A DNA stretch of 64,000 nucleotides. Origin: Paraburkholderia ginsengiterrae (GTDB lineage: Bacteria; Pseudomonadota; Gammaproteobacteria; Burkholderiales; Burkholderiaceae). The notes under the pieces are model-generated. The model made no database searches and was not told the origin of the DNA. It saw nothing but the letters and a program-made list of their open reading frames with translations. The translations under genes and the position numbers were made by a program. Positions 55,262 through 64,000 of this stretch are shown in pieces; position 1 is the stretch's first letter, and every line of letters starts with the position of its first letter. Location of the stretch: assembly GCF_001645125.1 (NCBI RefSeq), contig NZ_LXKA01000198.1, positions 1 through 64,000 on the forward strand, read 5' to 3'.

Positions 55262-55636
55262 ATGACCAACTTTCTGTTCGATCTCTTCTCGAACCTGGCT
55301 TTGCTGGCCTTCGTGCTGGCCGCATGCCATCTGTGCAATATTCTTATGCCCGATGCATCACTTAACGGTGTGCGTGTTTTCACGGTGCTGGCGTTGACCG
55401 CATTCCTGCTCGATGCCGCGCTGACCTTTCTCGTATTCGCCGACGCGCGCAGCCAATACGGCCAGTTCAGCACGCCCACCGCATTTTTCGAGCGCGCTGG
55501 CGCTTACTTGCTCGCGATCCTTGCTGCTTTCGCCTGGCGCCAACTTGCACGCCGCTCGCACCCCGCGAAAGCCAGTCCCGGTGAATCGCTCGCCATCCAG
55601 ACCTCGCCGTATTCGAAGTCGCATCTGCCGATGTAG
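55262..55636 (+). CDS. Small membrane protein of unknown function
   Basis: 124 residues with three hydrophobic helices (about 7-28, 38-60, 72-92) and a short hydrophilic tail. 'NLALLAFVLAACHLCNILMPD' is the first helix. I do not recognise the family. The ATG at 55262 is used; an upstream TTG at 55223 is less likely. Followed 223 bases later by mscS with no gene between. Confidence 0.6.
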   Translation: MTNFLFDLFSNLALLAFVLAACHLCNILMPDASLNGVRVFTVLALTAFLLDAALTFLVFADARSQYGQFSTPTAFFERAGAYLLAILAAFAWRQLARRSHPAKASPGESLAIQTSPYSKSHLPM

Positions 55637-55859
55637 ATCGCGGTAATCGCAATCGCCTCGCATATCTGCGCCACGCCGTCTGCTTCGCCCGCCAGGCAAC
55701 CCGCCGACGCAACTGGAACGGTCCTTGCGGATGCTCGCGCCGTCGCCTATAACTTCCGAAGATCAAGTGTTACCGTTTGCGCCCTCCCCGGGCATTTGCC
55801 GCTGTATTGCGCTACCGCCACTCAATCAGTCGAAGGCAACTCACCTAACGAGGAACATT

Positions 55860-56672
55860 TTGGATCTCGAAACCGTACGCGTCTTCATCATGACCCGAGG
55901 CATCGACCTCGGCACCAAGGTCCTCGGGGCGATCGTCTTGTGGATCGTCGGCCGCTGGCTCATCGGGCTGATCACGGGCTTGCTACGCAAGGTGCTGTCG
56001 CGTAACGGCAAGGTCGATCCAACCCTGGCTCATTATCTCGGCTCGATTCTCGGCGCACTGCTGAACTTGCTGCTGATCCTCGCGATCCTGCAAGTGTTCG
56101 GTGTGCAGACCACGTCGTTCGCCGCTCTGCTCGGCGGCCTCGGCCTCGCGATCGGCACCGCTTGGGGCGGCCTGCTCGCCCATTTCGCGGCGGGTGTCTT
56201 CATGCAGGTGCTACGGCCGTTCAAGGTGGGCGATTTTGTCACGGCGGGCGGCGTGACCGGCACGGTCTCGGAACTCGGCCTGTTCGGCACCACCATCGTG
56301 ACGCCGGACAACGTCACGACCATCGTCGGCAATAACAAGATCTTCTCGGACACGATTTCGAACTACAGCGTCTTACCCGTGCGGCGCGTCGAACTCACGG
56401 CGAAGATCGCCAATGGAGTCGATCCGACTGACGCGATGAGCCGGTTGCGGGCGGCCGTCACGCAGATTCCGAATGTGGCCGAGAGTCCGGCGCCGGACGT
56501 CGAACTGCTGAGCTTCACGCCAGAAGGCCCCCTTCTTTGCGTACGGCCTTATGCCCACAATGAGCATTATTGGCAGGTCTATTTCGACACCAATCGTGCG
56601 ATCGTCAAGACGTTCAAGGAGGCCGGTTATCCGACGCCGGAAACGCCGCTCGCACCACGTGCGGTGACCTGA
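55860..56672 (+). CDS. mscS: Small-conductance mechanosensitive channel MscS
   Basis: 270 residues from a TTG start (55860) with GAGGA seven bases upstream; the first residues 'DLETVRVFIMTRGIDLGTKVLG' match related proteins as I recall them. Two N-terminal helices, then the pore helix 'ALLGGLGLAIGTAWGGLLAHFAAGVF', then 'LRPFKVGDFVTAGGVTGTVSELGLF' of the MscS beta domain and a C-terminal cytoplasmic cage. Releases solutes on osmotic downshock. Confidence 0.9.
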   Translation: MDLETVRVFIMTRGIDLGTKVLGAIVLWIVGRWLIGLITGLLRKVLSRNGKVDPTLAHYLGSILGALLNLLLILAILQVFGVQTTSFAALLGGLGLAIGTAWGGLLAHFAAGVFMQVLRPFKVGDFVTAGGVTGTVSELGLFGTTIVTPDNVTTIVGNNKIFSDTISNYSVLPVRRVELTAKIANGVDPTDAMSRLRAAVTQIPNVAESPAPDVELLSFTPEGPLLCVRPYAHNEHYWQVYFDTNRAIVKTFKEAGYPTPETPLAPRAVT

Positions 56673-56755
56673 GCGTTCAGGCGCGTCCGGCGAACAGCAC
56701 GCGGCTCACCAGCAGCGTCGATTCCCGATCCGCCGAATGCAGCGATGTAAAACAA

Positions 56756-56786
56756 AAACGGCGTCGCGAAATTCGCGACGCCGTTT
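56756..56786. terminator. Bidirectional terminator between mscS and dedA
   Basis: A perfect 15-bp stem, AAACGGCGTCGCGAA (56756-56770) and its complement (56772-56786), with a single-base loop, A/T rich on both sides. Confidence 0.88.
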
Positions 56787-56825
56787 GTTCGTCTGGCTTG
56801 CCCTGCGCTGAAACGTTATGGCGTG

Positions 56826-57497
56826 TTATCGGTTGCCGGCATTGGATGCGTTCTTGCGCATCATCTTCCACACCGCACCGATCACGACCGGCACGATGGC
56901 CGCGCCGATACCCACGAGCACGATCACATTCAGGTATTGCCTGATAAACGGAATGTTGCCGAAGAAGTAGCCGGCCAACGTCAGCAGCAATACCCAGAAA
57001 AACGCCCCGGCGAAGTTGAACAACTGAAACCGGCTCACCGTCATTTCCGATGCGCCCGCAACGAATGGAGCGAAGGTGCGCACCACCGGAATGAAACGCG
57101 CCAGCACAATGGTCTTGCCCCCATGCTTCTCATAGAAGTCATGCGTCTTTTGCAACGCGCTCCGGTCAAGGAAACGTTCAAGCAAAGGAATGTGCGAATT
57201 GAACACTCGCGGTCCAATGGCTCGCCCGATCATGTAGTTAACCGTATTGCCGCCGATCGCCGCAACGAGCAGCAACACGATCAGCAGACCGATATTCATT
57301 TCACCGGTCGCGCAAAAGGCGCCGCCGATAAACAGCAGCGAGTCGCCCGGCAAAAACGGCAAGACAACCAGCCCGGTTTCGCAGAACACGATCAGAAACA
57401 GCACCGCGTAGACCCAGGCGCCGTACACATGAATGAAGTCTCCAAGGAACTTGTCGATGTGCAAGACAAGGTTGACGAAATGTAGCAACGTGTCCAA
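56826..57497 (-). CDS. DedA-family membrane protein
   Basis: 223 residues from TTG (57497) preceded by AAAGGA. 'FCETGLVVLPFLPGDSLLFIGGAF' and 'FYEKHGGKTIVLARFIPVVRTFAPFVAGASEMTVSRFQLFNFAGAFFWV' are the DedA/SNARE-associated motifs with the essential Glu, Asp and Arg residues. The family includes polyprenyl- and phospholipid scramblases linked to envelope integrity and polymyxin resistance in Burkholderia. Confidence 0.92.
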   Translation of the reverse strand: MDTLLHFVNLVLHIDKFLGDFIHVYGAWVYAVLFLIVFCETGLVVLPFLPGDSLLFIGGAFCATGEMNIGLLIVLLLVAAIGGNTVNYMIGRAIGPRVFNSHIPLLERFLDRSALQKTHDFYEKHGGKTIVLARFIPVVRTFAPFVAGASEMTVSRFQLFNFAGAFFWVLLLTLAGYFFGNIPFIRQYLNVIVLVGIGAAIVPVVIGAVWKMMRKNASNAGNR

Positions 57498-57690
57498 AGA
57501 GAGTCCTTTATTAAGCGAATATGACGGTGGCAAGTGCGGCTGTGCCGGCAGACCTGTTAGCTATGGCGGCAAGCGCTGACTCGCCGCCGAAATTGACCGC
57601 GTCATGATACCGAAAGTGCCCGGCAGCGATTAAAAATCTCCTGTGCTTCGGGATGTCCGTGCGTGCCGCAGGCTTGCCGCGCCGAATCGC

Positions 57691-57696
57691 TATAAT
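57691..57696 (+). promoter_or_regulatory. -10 box directly before mutL
   Basis: TATAAT ends seven bases before the mutL ATG, so transcription would begin at or beside the ATG. The surrounding ATCGCTATAATTTCGC is identical over 16 bases to the tRNA-Lys promoter region (34311-34326). No good -35 box is seen. Confidence 0.5.
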
Positions 57697-57702
57697 TTCG
57701 CC

Positions 57703-59754
57703 ATGTCCGAATTCTCCGAAACGCCAGCCGGCACCGACGCCGCGGCCGCGATTTCCGCTGCGGCGCCCGCCCCGCGCCCGTTGCGCGCGATCCAGCCCCT
57801 TCCCGATCAGCTGATCAGCCAGATAGCCGCCGGCGAAGTGGTCGAGCGGCCGGCCTCAGTGGTCAAGGAACTGCTGGAAAATGCGCTCGACGCGGGCGCT
57901 ACGTCGCTGCGCATCCTGCTCGATGAAGGCGGCGTCAAGCGCATCTCGATCACCGACGACGGCTGCGGCATCCCCGAAAACGAACTCGCGCTCGCGCTGA
58001 TGCGCCACGCAACCAGCAAGATCCGCTCGCTCGCCGAGCTGGAAGCGGTCGCCACGCTGGGGTTCCGCGGTGAAGCGCTGGCCTCGATCGCCTCGGTCGC
58101 GCAGATGACCATCACGAGCCGCACGGCCGATGCGCCGCACGCCGTGCGCGTGGATGCGCAAACCGGCGTACTGAGCCCCGCTGCGGGCACCCAAGGCACC
58201 ACGATCGAAGTTCGCGAGTTGTACTTCAACACGCCGGCGCGCCGCAAATTTCTGAAAAGCGAGCAAACCGAACTCGGCCATTGTCTCGAACAGATCCGCC
58301 GCGCGGCGCTGGCGCGGCCGGACGTCGCGATTTCGGTGCTGCATAACGGCAAGGCCGTCGAACACTGGAATGCCAGCGAACCGCCGGTGCGGGTCGCGAA
58401 GATTCTCGGCGAAACTTTTGCCACGGCGCATCTGCCACTCGACGAATCCGCGGGGCCGCTCGCCGTCTACGGCTGCGCCGGTCTGCCGACCGCGAGCCGT
58501 GGGCGCGCCGACCAGCAGTATTTCTTCGTCAACGGCCGCTTCGTGCGCGACAAACTGCTCACGCATGCCGTGCGCGCCGCCTATGAAGACGTGCTGCACG
58601 GCGAACGTTACCCGTCGTACGTGCTGTTCCTCGATCTGCCGCCTGAAGCGGTCGATGTGAACGTGCATCCGTCGAAGATCGAAGTGCGGTTTCGCGACTC
58701 GCGCTCGATTCACCAGTTCGTGTTTCATGCGGTGCAGCGCGCGCTCGCGCGGCATGCGGGCGCGTCGCCGGAGACGACGGCGGGCGGGCATGCAGCGCAT
58801 CTGGCGCCTTCCGCAGACAGACCCGCTTCGTTTGGCGCGACGCCGTTGGGCGGCGCGGGCATCGGCGGGGGCAGCTTTGGGGCCAGCTCGGGCGCAGGTG
58901 GCCTTGGCGGCGGACTTGGCGGTGGCTCAGGCGCCTTCGGATCGTCGTCCCAGCCCGGCAACACCTGGATGCGCCAGGCGCGCATGACGCAAGGCACGCT
59001 GCCGGTCGCGCAGCCGCTCGCGTTTTACGATGCGCTGTTCGGCCGTAAAGACGCCAACGCCGGAACGGCGGAAGGCGCCACGCTGTTCGAAGCGCGAGAC
59101 TCCGCGGCAGAAACGCCGCCGCACAACGCGTCTGCCCCCTACGATGCGCCCGCGTTCAGCGCCTCCGACGAGCAACCGCTCGGCTTCGCGCTCGGCCAGA
59201 TTCACGGCATCTACGTGCTGGCGCAGAACGCGCATGGTCTGGTGATCGTCGACATGCACGCCGCCCACGAGCGCATTCTGTACGAGCAGTTCAAGAACGC
59301 GCTGGCCGATCGCACGATTGCCGTGCAGCCGCTCCTGATCCCGCAGACCATGCAGGCCGACCCGATCGAAATCGGCACGGTGGAAGAAGAACGCGACACA
59401 CTCGACGCGCTCGGCTTCGACCTTGCGGTGTTGTCGCCAACCACACTCGCGATCCGCGCCGTGCCGGCGCTGCTGAAAGACGCCGACCTGCAGGCGCTGG
59501 CGCGCGCGGTCCTCGCCGATCTGCATGCGTTCGGCGGCTCGCGTGTGCTGACCGAGCGTCAGCATGAGCTGCTCGGCACGCTCGCCTGCCATCACGCGGT
59601 ACGCGCCAACCGCCGTCTGACGCTCGACGAAATGAACGCGCTACTGCGCCAGATGGAAGCGACCGAGCGCGCCGATCAATGCAATCACGGGCGTCCCACG
59701 TGGTACCAGTTGACGCTGTCCGATCTCGATCGGCTGTTCATGCGCGGTCAGTAA
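57703..59754 (+). CDS. mutL: DNA mismatch repair protein MutL
   Basis: 683 residues. GHKL ATPase motifs: '[26 protein letters not shown]', 'DDGCGI', '[10 protein letters not shown]'. A long Gly/Ser-rich linker is at about residues 380-420. The C-terminal domain has '[13 protein letters not shown]' (nicking-endonuclease metal motif), 'ACHHAVRAN' and '[10 protein letters not shown]', so it is the endonuclease-type MutL found in bacteria without MutH. Overlaps nothing; miaA follows by 29 bases. Confidence 0.97.
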   Translation: MSEFSETPAGTDAAAAISAAAPAPRPLRAIQPLPDQLISQIAAGEVVERPASVVKELLENALDAGATSLRILLDEGGVKRISITDDGCGIPENELALALMRHATSKIRSLAELEAVATLGFRGEALASIASVAQMTITSRTADAPHAVRVDAQTGVLSPAAGTQGTTIEVRELYFNTPARRKFLKSEQTELGHCLEQIRRAALARPDVAISVLHNGKAVEHWNASEPPVRVAKILGETFATAHLPLDESAGPLAVYGCAGLPTASRGRADQQYFFVNGRFVRDKLLTHAVRAAYEDVLHGERYPSYVLFLDLPPEAVDVNVHPSKIEVRFRDSRSIHQFVFHAVQRALARHAGASPETTAGGHAAHLAPSADRPASFGATPLGGAGIGGGSFGASSGAGGLGGGLGGGSGAFGSSSQPGNTWMRQARMTQGTLPVAQPLAFYDALFGRKDANAGTAEGATLFEARDSAAETPPHNASAPYDAPAFSASDEQPLGFALGQIHGIYVLAQNAHGLVIVDMHAAHERILYEQFKNALADRTIAVQPLLIPQTMQADPIEIGTVEEERDTLDALGFDLAVLSPTTLAIRAVPALLKDADLQALARAVLADLHAFGGSRVLTERQHELLGTLACHHAVRANRRLTLDEMNALLRQMEATERADQCNHGRPTWYQLTLSDLDRLFMRGQ

Positions 59755-59783
59755 CTCCGGTTCGATGCGCGCCCGCCTCACCT

Positions 59784-60731
59784 ATGAATACACGCTCCCA
59801 CACGCCGGTCCCTTGCCTGCTCGGGCCGACCGCCTCCGGCAAAACCGCTGCCGCGCTGGCGTTCGCCGCGCGGCGGCCGGTGGAAATCATCAGCGTCGAT
59901 TCGGCGCTCGTCTATCGCGAGATGGATATCGGCACCGCCAAGCCGAGCGCCGAAGAGCGCGCGGTGGCGCCGCACCACCTGATCGATATCGTCGATCCCA
60001 CCGACGCCTATTCGGCCGCGCAGTTTCGCGCCGACACGTTGCGGCTGACCGGCGAGATACATGCGCGCGGACACCTGCCGTTGCTGGTCGGCGGGACCAT
60101 GCTGTACTACAAGGCGCTCACCCAGGGCCTCAACGATCTGCCCTCGGCCAATGCCGAAGTGCGGGCCGCGCTCGACGCCGACGCCGCACGCGATGGCTGG
60201 CCCGCCATGCATGCGCGCCTTGCCGCCGTCGATCCCGTGACCGCCGCGCGCCTCGCGCCGAACGACTCACAGCGGATTCAGCGGGCGCTCGAAGTGTTCA
60301 TGCTGAGCGGAAAAGCCATGTCGGTATTGCTGGCCGCACCGGCCCCGCAGGACGACGCGGCCGCGGCATGGCGCTTCGTGCCGATTGCGCTGGAGCCTTC
60401 CGATCGCAGCGTGCTGCATGCGCGCATCGAGAAGCGCTTCGACGCCATGCTGGCCGGCGGTTTCGTCGATGAGGTGGTGAAGTTGCGCGAACGCGGCGAT
60501 TTGCTGCCCGACATGCCATCCATGCGCTGCGTGGGTTATCGGCAGGTCTGGGAGTATCTGGACGGTTCGGTCGACTATGCGACCATGCGCGACAAGGGCA
60601 TATTTGCGACCCGGCAGCTGTGCAAGCGGCAGCTCACATGGCTGCGGAGCATGACGGAACGGGTGGTGGTGGACTGTTGCGACCCGCGCGCGACTGAGCG
60701 CGTGCTTGAAGAGATTGAAGCGCTGGTTTGA
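59784..60731 (+). CDS. miaA: tRNA dimethylallyltransferase MiaA
   Basis: 315 residues. P-loop '[15 protein letters not shown]', '[17 protein letters not shown]', '[15 protein letters not shown]', '[13 protein letters not shown]' and '[17 protein letters not shown]'. Adds dimethylallyl to A37 of tRNAs that read UNN codons. The mutL-miaA order is widely conserved. ATG at 59784 is used; an upstream frame overlaps mutL. Confidence 0.97.
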   Translation: MNTRSHTPVPCLLGPTASGKTAAALAFAARRPVEIISVDSALVYREMDIGTAKPSAEERAVAPHHLIDIVDPTDAYSAAQFRADTLRLTGEIHARGHLPLLVGGTMLYYKALTQGLNDLPSANAEVRAALDADAARDGWPAMHARLAAVDPVTAARLAPNDSQRIQRALEVFMLSGKAMSVLLAAPAPQDDAAAAWRFVPIALEPSDRSVLHARIEKRFDAMLAGGFVDEVVKLRERGDLLPDMPSMRCVGYRQVWEYLDGSVDYATMRDKGIFATRQLCKRQLTWLRSMTERVVVDCCDPRATERVLEEIEALV

Positions 60732-60805
60732 AACCCGCTTTGACACATTGAGGCGTTGAGCCCGCGCGGCGCTTGAAACGCACTCGCCGCGCAGGCACCT
60801 AGCCT

Positions 60806-61861
60806 TTAAACCACGACCGTTTGGGCTTCACCGGCCGCGCTTTCGCGAATCACGCCGATTTTCCAGACCTTTTCGCCGGCTGCGGACAGCAGACCGATTG
60901 CCGCGTCGGCGTCGGCGGCGGACAGCACCACTGCCATGCCGATACCGCAGTTGAACACGCGGTGCATTTCCGCATCCGCCACGCCGCCGTGCTGTTGCAG
61001 CCACGAGAACAGCGGGGGCATCGGCCATGCCTTGTGATCCAGCTCGGCCGTCAGGCCTTCGCGCAGCACGCGCGGAATATTTTCGACCAGACCGCCGCCC
61101 GTGATGTGCGCCATGCCTTTGACGGTGATCTGCTGCATCAACGCCAGCAACGGCTTCACGTAGATGTGCGTAGGCGCCATCAGCGCGTCGGCGAGCGTTC
61201 GGCCGTCGAAATCGGCATTCAGGTCAGGCTGGGCGCGCTCGATGATCTTGCGCACCAGCGAAAAGCCGTTCGAATGGATGCCGCTCGAAGCCAGACCCAG
61301 CACCACGTCGCCCGGGGCAATCGTGCTGCCGTCGATAATCTTGCTCTTTTCCACCGCGCCAACCGCGAAACCGGCCAGATCATACTCGCCGTCGGGGTAC
61401 ATGCCCGGCATTTCCGCCGTTTCGCCGCCGATCAGCGCGCAACCCGACAGTTCGCAGCCATGTGCGATGCCCTTCACGACCGTTGCCGCCGTGCCGACGT
61501 CCAGCTTGCCGCAGGCGAAATAATCGAGGAAGAACAGCGGCTCGGCGCCCTGCACGAGAATGTCGTTCACGCTCATCGCCACCAGATCCTGGCCGACGGT
61601 GTCGTGTTTGTTCAGTTGAAAGGCGAGGCGCAGCTTGGTGCCGACGCCGTCGGTGCCGGACACCAGCACCGGCTCCTTATACTTCTTCGGCACCTCGAAC
61701 AGCGCGCCGAATCCGCCGATGCCGCCCAGCACGCCGTCGCGCATCGTCTTTTTGGCAAAGGGCTTGATCGCGTCGACAAGGGCGTCGCCCGCGTCGATGT
61801 CCACGCCGGCGTCGCGATACGACAAACCTTGGGATTCTGGGGCGGATTTCGGTTGATTCAT
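60806..61861 (-). CDS. purM: Phosphoribosylformylglycinamidine cyclo-ligase (AIR synthetase)
   Basis: 351 residues. '[22 protein letters not shown]', '[15 protein letters not shown]', '[24 protein letters not shown]' and '[15 protein letters not shown]' are PurM signatures. Fifth step of purine synthesis: FGAM to AIR using ATP. Divergent from the permease gene. Confidence 0.97.
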   Translation of the reverse strand: MNQPKSAPESQGLSYRDAGVDIDAGDALVDAIKPFAKKTMRDGVLGGIGGFGALFEVPKKYKEPVLVSGTDGVGTKLRLAFQLNKHDTVGQDLVAMSVNDILVQGAEPLFFLDYFACGKLDVGTAATVVKGIAHGCELSGCALIGGETAEMPGMYPDGEYDLAGFAVGAVEKSKIIDGSTIAPGDVVLGLASSGIHSNGFSLVRKIIERAQPDLNADFDGRTLADALMAPTHIYVKPLLALMQQITVKGMAHITGGGLVENIPRVLREGLTAELDHKAWPMPPLFSWLQQHGGVADAEMHRVFNCGIGMAVVLSAADADAAIGLLSAAGEKVWKIGVIRESAAGEAQTVVV

Positions 61862-61881
61862 GGGGAAGAGCGAGAAGGTCG

Positions 61882-61898
61882 GTAAAATGCGATTTTAC
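61882..61898. promoter_or_regulatory. Symmetric element in purM/permease divergent promoter
   Basis: GTAAAAT-GCG-ATTTTAC is a perfect 7-base inverted repeat. Each arm reads as a TAAAAT -10-like box, one per strand, so it may be two back-to-back promoters or an operator. Confidence 0.45.
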
Positions 61899-61960
61899 CC
61901 GATGCTGGCCGACTGGCTGGAATTGTATTGTCCGGTTCCGACGACACCAGAGAAACCATT

Positions 61961-63037
61961 TTGCAAGAGAAACCCTCGACAGTGACACCTGTGCAGCGCC
62001 GCGCCATCATCTGGCTGGCTATCGCGCTGGGCGTCGGCATTCTGCTCTGGCTGCTGAGTCCGGTCCTCACGCCGTTCCTGCTCGGCGCGATTCTCGCGTA
62101 CATCCTGCAGCCAGGCGTTGCGTGGATGGTACGCCGGCATGTGCCGCGCGCGCTGGCGGCCTTGCTGATGATGCTGCTCTTCACGCTGGCACTGACGCTG
62201 CTCGTGCTGATGGTCTTCGCCGTCATCCAGAAAGAAGCGCCGCAATTGCGGCAACAGGTGCCCGTGCTGTTCGCGCACGTCAACGCGTGGCTGCAACCCA
62301 AGCTGGCCATGCTGGGCCTCGCCGATTCGCTCGATTTCGCCAGCATCCGCGATCTCGTGATGGGACAGCTGGAAGGCAGCGCGCAAACCGTCGCCGTGTA
62401 CGCGTGGACTTACATTCGCACGAGCGGCAACGTCATGGTGACGGTGGTCGGCAACCTCGTGCTGGTGCCGCTCGTGCTGTTCTATCTACTGTACGACTGG
62501 AATCGCATGCTCGCCCGCGTGCAGATCGCGGTGCCGCGCCGCTGGCTCGACAAGACGCTGCAGCTCGCACGCGACATGGATCAGATGCTGTCGCAATACC
62601 TGCGCGGCCAGTTGCTCGTGATGGGGGTGCTGGCAGCGTACTATGCGATTGCGCTGACCATCGCCCGCTTCGAAATCGCCTTGCCGGTGGGCATTTTCAC
62701 GGGCCTCGCGGTGTTTATCCCGTACGTCGGTTTTGCCACCGGCCTCGCGCTGGCGCTGCTCGCGGCGTTGCTGCAGTTCGGCAGCTGGTATGGCTTTGGC
62801 GCGGTCGCGGTGATTTACGGGCTCGGTCAGATCGTAGAGAGCTTTTATCTCACGCCGCGCCTCGTGGGCGAGCGGATCGGCCTGCACCCGCTCGCGGTCA
62901 TCTTCGCGCTGCTCGCGTTCGGCCAGTTATTCGGCTTTTTCGGCATTCTGCTTGCGTTGCCGGTCAGCGCGATCCTGTCCGTCGCGCTGCGCGAGTTGCG
63001 TCAAAGCTATCTGACGAGCACGCTATATAACAACTGA
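61961..63037 (+). CDS. PerM / AI-2E transporter family permease
   Basis: About 358 residues with seven to eight membrane helices. 'LLWLLSPVLTPFLLGAILAYILQPGV' is the N-terminal family signature, 'YLRGQLLVMGVLAAYYAIAL' and 'VFIPYVGFATGLALALLAALLQFG' the C-terminal half, and 'LTPRLVGERIGLHPLAVIFALLAFGQLFGFFG' the conserved end. The family covers autoinducer exporters, Na+/H+ antiporters and unknowns. The start is uncertain: TTG at 61961 or 61928. Adjacent to hda, as in many Burkholderiales. Confidence 0.85.
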   Translation: MQEKPSTVTPVQRRAIIWLAIALGVGILLWLLSPVLTPFLLGAILAYILQPGVAWMVRRHVPRALAALLMMLLFTLALTLLVLMVFAVIQKEAPQLRQQVPVLFAHVNAWLQPKLAMLGLADSLDFASIRDLVMGQLEGSAQTVAVYAWTYIRTSGNVMVTVVGNLVLVPLVLFYLLYDWNRMLARVQIAVPRRWLDKTLQLARDMDQMLSQYLRGQLLVMGVLAAYYAIALTIARFEIALPVGIFTGLAVFIPYVGFATGLALALLAALLQFGSWYGFGAVAVIYGLGQIVESFYLTPRLVGERIGLHPLAVIFALLAFGQLFGFFGILLALPVSAILSVALRELRQSYLTSTLYNN

Positions 63038-63110
63038 CGGCTCATTGACTATTCAGGGCCCGAGGTCGGGGCCCATTGCGGCTTAGCCTCATTTTCGGCA
63101 ATCACCTACT

Positions 63111-63893
63111 GTGCTTCGTCAACTGACGCTCGATCTCGGCACCCCGCCGCCATCGACATTCGACAATTTCTTCGCCGGCGCCAACGCCGAGCTGGTCACG
63201 CGCCTGCGTGAGCTCGACAACGCGCTCGCCGCCGGGCCGGTCGCCGATCGCACCTTCTACCTCTGGGGCGAGTCCGGCAGCGGCCGCACGCACCTGCTGC
63301 AGGCGCTCGTGCACGAAGCGCCGCCGGGTCACGCACGCTTTGCCGGCCCGCAGAGCAGCCTCGCCGCGTTCAGCTTCGACCCGCGCGTCGCGCTCTACGC
63401 CATCGACGATTGCGACGGCCTGTCGGCCGCGCAGCAGATCGCTGTCTTCAACCTGTTCAACGAAGTGCGCGCGCACCCCACCAGCGCGCTGGTCGCCGCG
63501 GGCAACGCGCCGCCCATCGGCATGACCGTGCGCGAGGATTTGCGCACGCGCCTCGGCTGGGGTCTCGTGTTCCATCTCTCGCCGCTGCCGGATGAAGGCA
63601 AAGCCGCCGTGCTGAAACACGCAGCACGCGAGCGCGGCATCATGCTCGCCGACGACGTGCCGGCCTACCTGCTCACGCACTTTCGCCGCGACATGCCGAG
63701 CCTGATGGCGCTGCTCGACGCGCTCGACCGCTTTTCGCTCGAACAGAAACGCGCAGTCACGCTGCCGCTGTTGCGCACCATGCTCGCTTCGCCCGATGCC
63801 GACGAACGGCGCGGCGCGCCCTTCGCGGCGGGTTCGCACGGTGCTTCGGGTCAGTCTCCCGCCGCTTCAAGTAAAATAGGCCCCCATGGCTAA
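63111..63893 (+). CDS. hda: DnaA regulatory inactivator Hda
   Basis: 260 residues from a GTG start (63111). '[27 protein letters not shown]' opens with the clamp-binding 'QLTLDL' motif. '[16 protein letters not shown]' is a Walker A variant, and '[10 protein letters not shown]' Walker B. Together with the DNA clamp it promotes ATP hydrolysis by DnaA. A Ser/Gly/Ala-rich C-terminal tail of ~30 residues is present. Overlaps the next gene by 8 bases. Confidence 0.93.
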   Translation: MLRQLTLDLGTPPPSTFDNFFAGANAELVTRLRELDNALAAGPVADRTFYLWGESGSGRTHLLQALVHEAPPGHARFAGPQSSLAAFSFDPRVALYAIDDCDGLSAAQQIAVFNLFNEVRAHPTSALVAAGNAPPIGMTVREDLRTRLGWGLVFHLSPLPDEGKAAVLKHAARERGIMLADDVPAYLLTHFRRDMPSLMALLDALDRFSLEQKRAVTLPLLRTMLASPDADERRGAPFAAGSHGASGQSPAASSKIGPHG

Positions 63894-64000
63894 CCTCGCA
63901 CTCTTCGACCTCGATCACACGCTCATCCCCACCGACAGCGACCACGAATGGGGCCGCTTCATGGTGAAACAAGGCATGGTCGACGCCGACAATTTCGCCC
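63886..64000 (+). CDS. HAD-family phosphatase, N-terminal part (cut by window end)
   Basis: The first 38 residues are visible. '[27 protein letters not shown]' contains the HAD motif I DxDxT nucleophile and is typical of HAD-IB SerB-like phosphatases. In Burkholderiales this gene regularly follows hda. The frame runs off the window edge. Confidence 0.85.
   Translation, partial: MANLALFDLDHTLIPTDSDHEWGRFMVKQGMVDADNFA

Noticed and set aside
60764-60792. GCGCGGCG/CGCCGCGC inverted repeat between miaA and purM as terminator
   Set aside because: Loop of 13 bases and no T-run on either strand; expected often in such GC-rich DNA.

Overview
The window is high-GC DNA from a betaproteobacterium, most likely Paraburkholderia or a close Burkholderia relative. 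I infer this from the betaproteobacterial arrangement of the mutL-miaA, nrdR-glyA and ybgC-tolQRAB-pal-cpoB blocks, the C-terminal endonuclease-type motif in MutL, the Burkholderia-type porin, and a long inverted copy of a 'CTTTCTTTGCCGCGGCAAAG' repeat family that I recall as abundant in these genomes. The window looks chromosomal. I see no insertion sequence, phage gene, CRISPR array or rRNA.

Layout. 1-0.8 kb: tail of an MFS transporter. 0.8-1.65 kb: a long imperfect inverted repeat between two convergent genes. 1.65-8.3 kb (minus strand): an aspartate/alanine block made of two AspT-type antiporters, aspartate 4-decarboxylase and a class V aminotransferase. 8.9-14 kb: D-lactate dehydrogenase, a fertility-inhibition-like protein, a crotonase and two MFS transporters. 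14-16.7 kb: hmgA-fahA (homogentisate breakdown). 17-20 kb: a degenerate EAL protein, then an IclR regulator divergent from glutaryl-CoA dehydrogenase, with a palindromic operator between them. 20-22.4 kb: 1-Cys peroxiredoxin and a three-gene small membrane protein cluster. 22.5-25.4 kb: a tightly coupled minor pilin operon (fimT-pilV-pilW-pilX-pilE). 25.5-27.6 kb: nrdR and glyA, with a ZTP (pfl) riboswitch upstream of glyA. 27.8-34.4 kb: an SDR, the Tol-Pal operon and tRNA-Lys.

34.7-54.9 kb is the most interesting part: an accessory catabolic island containing two complete beta-oxidation modules. Module 1 (acyl-CoA dehydrogenase, enoyl-CoA hydratase, CoA-transferase, SCP2-type thiolase, HSD10-like SDR) surrounds a TetR gene. 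At least three of its promoters carry the same palindrome, TTCTACT-N4-AGTWRAW. Module 2 is one minus-strand operon (CoA ligase, SCP2-type thiolase, two acyl-CoA dehydrogenase subunits lacking the canonical glutamate, MaoC hydratase, 17beta-HSD4-like SDR) divergent from an AraC-type regulator. Its enzyme set resembles the eukaryotic peroxisomal D-bifunctional pathway. A porin lies between the modules; two DUF1254/DUF1214 secreted proteins and a SphA-like outer-membrane protein complete the island. The substrate cannot be read from sequence. The enzyme types point to a branched, alicyclic or terpenoid/steroid-like carboxylic acid.

55-64 kb is housekeeping: a small membrane protein, MscS channel, DedA protein, mutL, miaA, purM, a PerM/AI-2E family permease, hda and the start of a HAD phosphatase cut off by the window edge.

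All assignments come from reading motifs and recalling family sequences. No database search was run.
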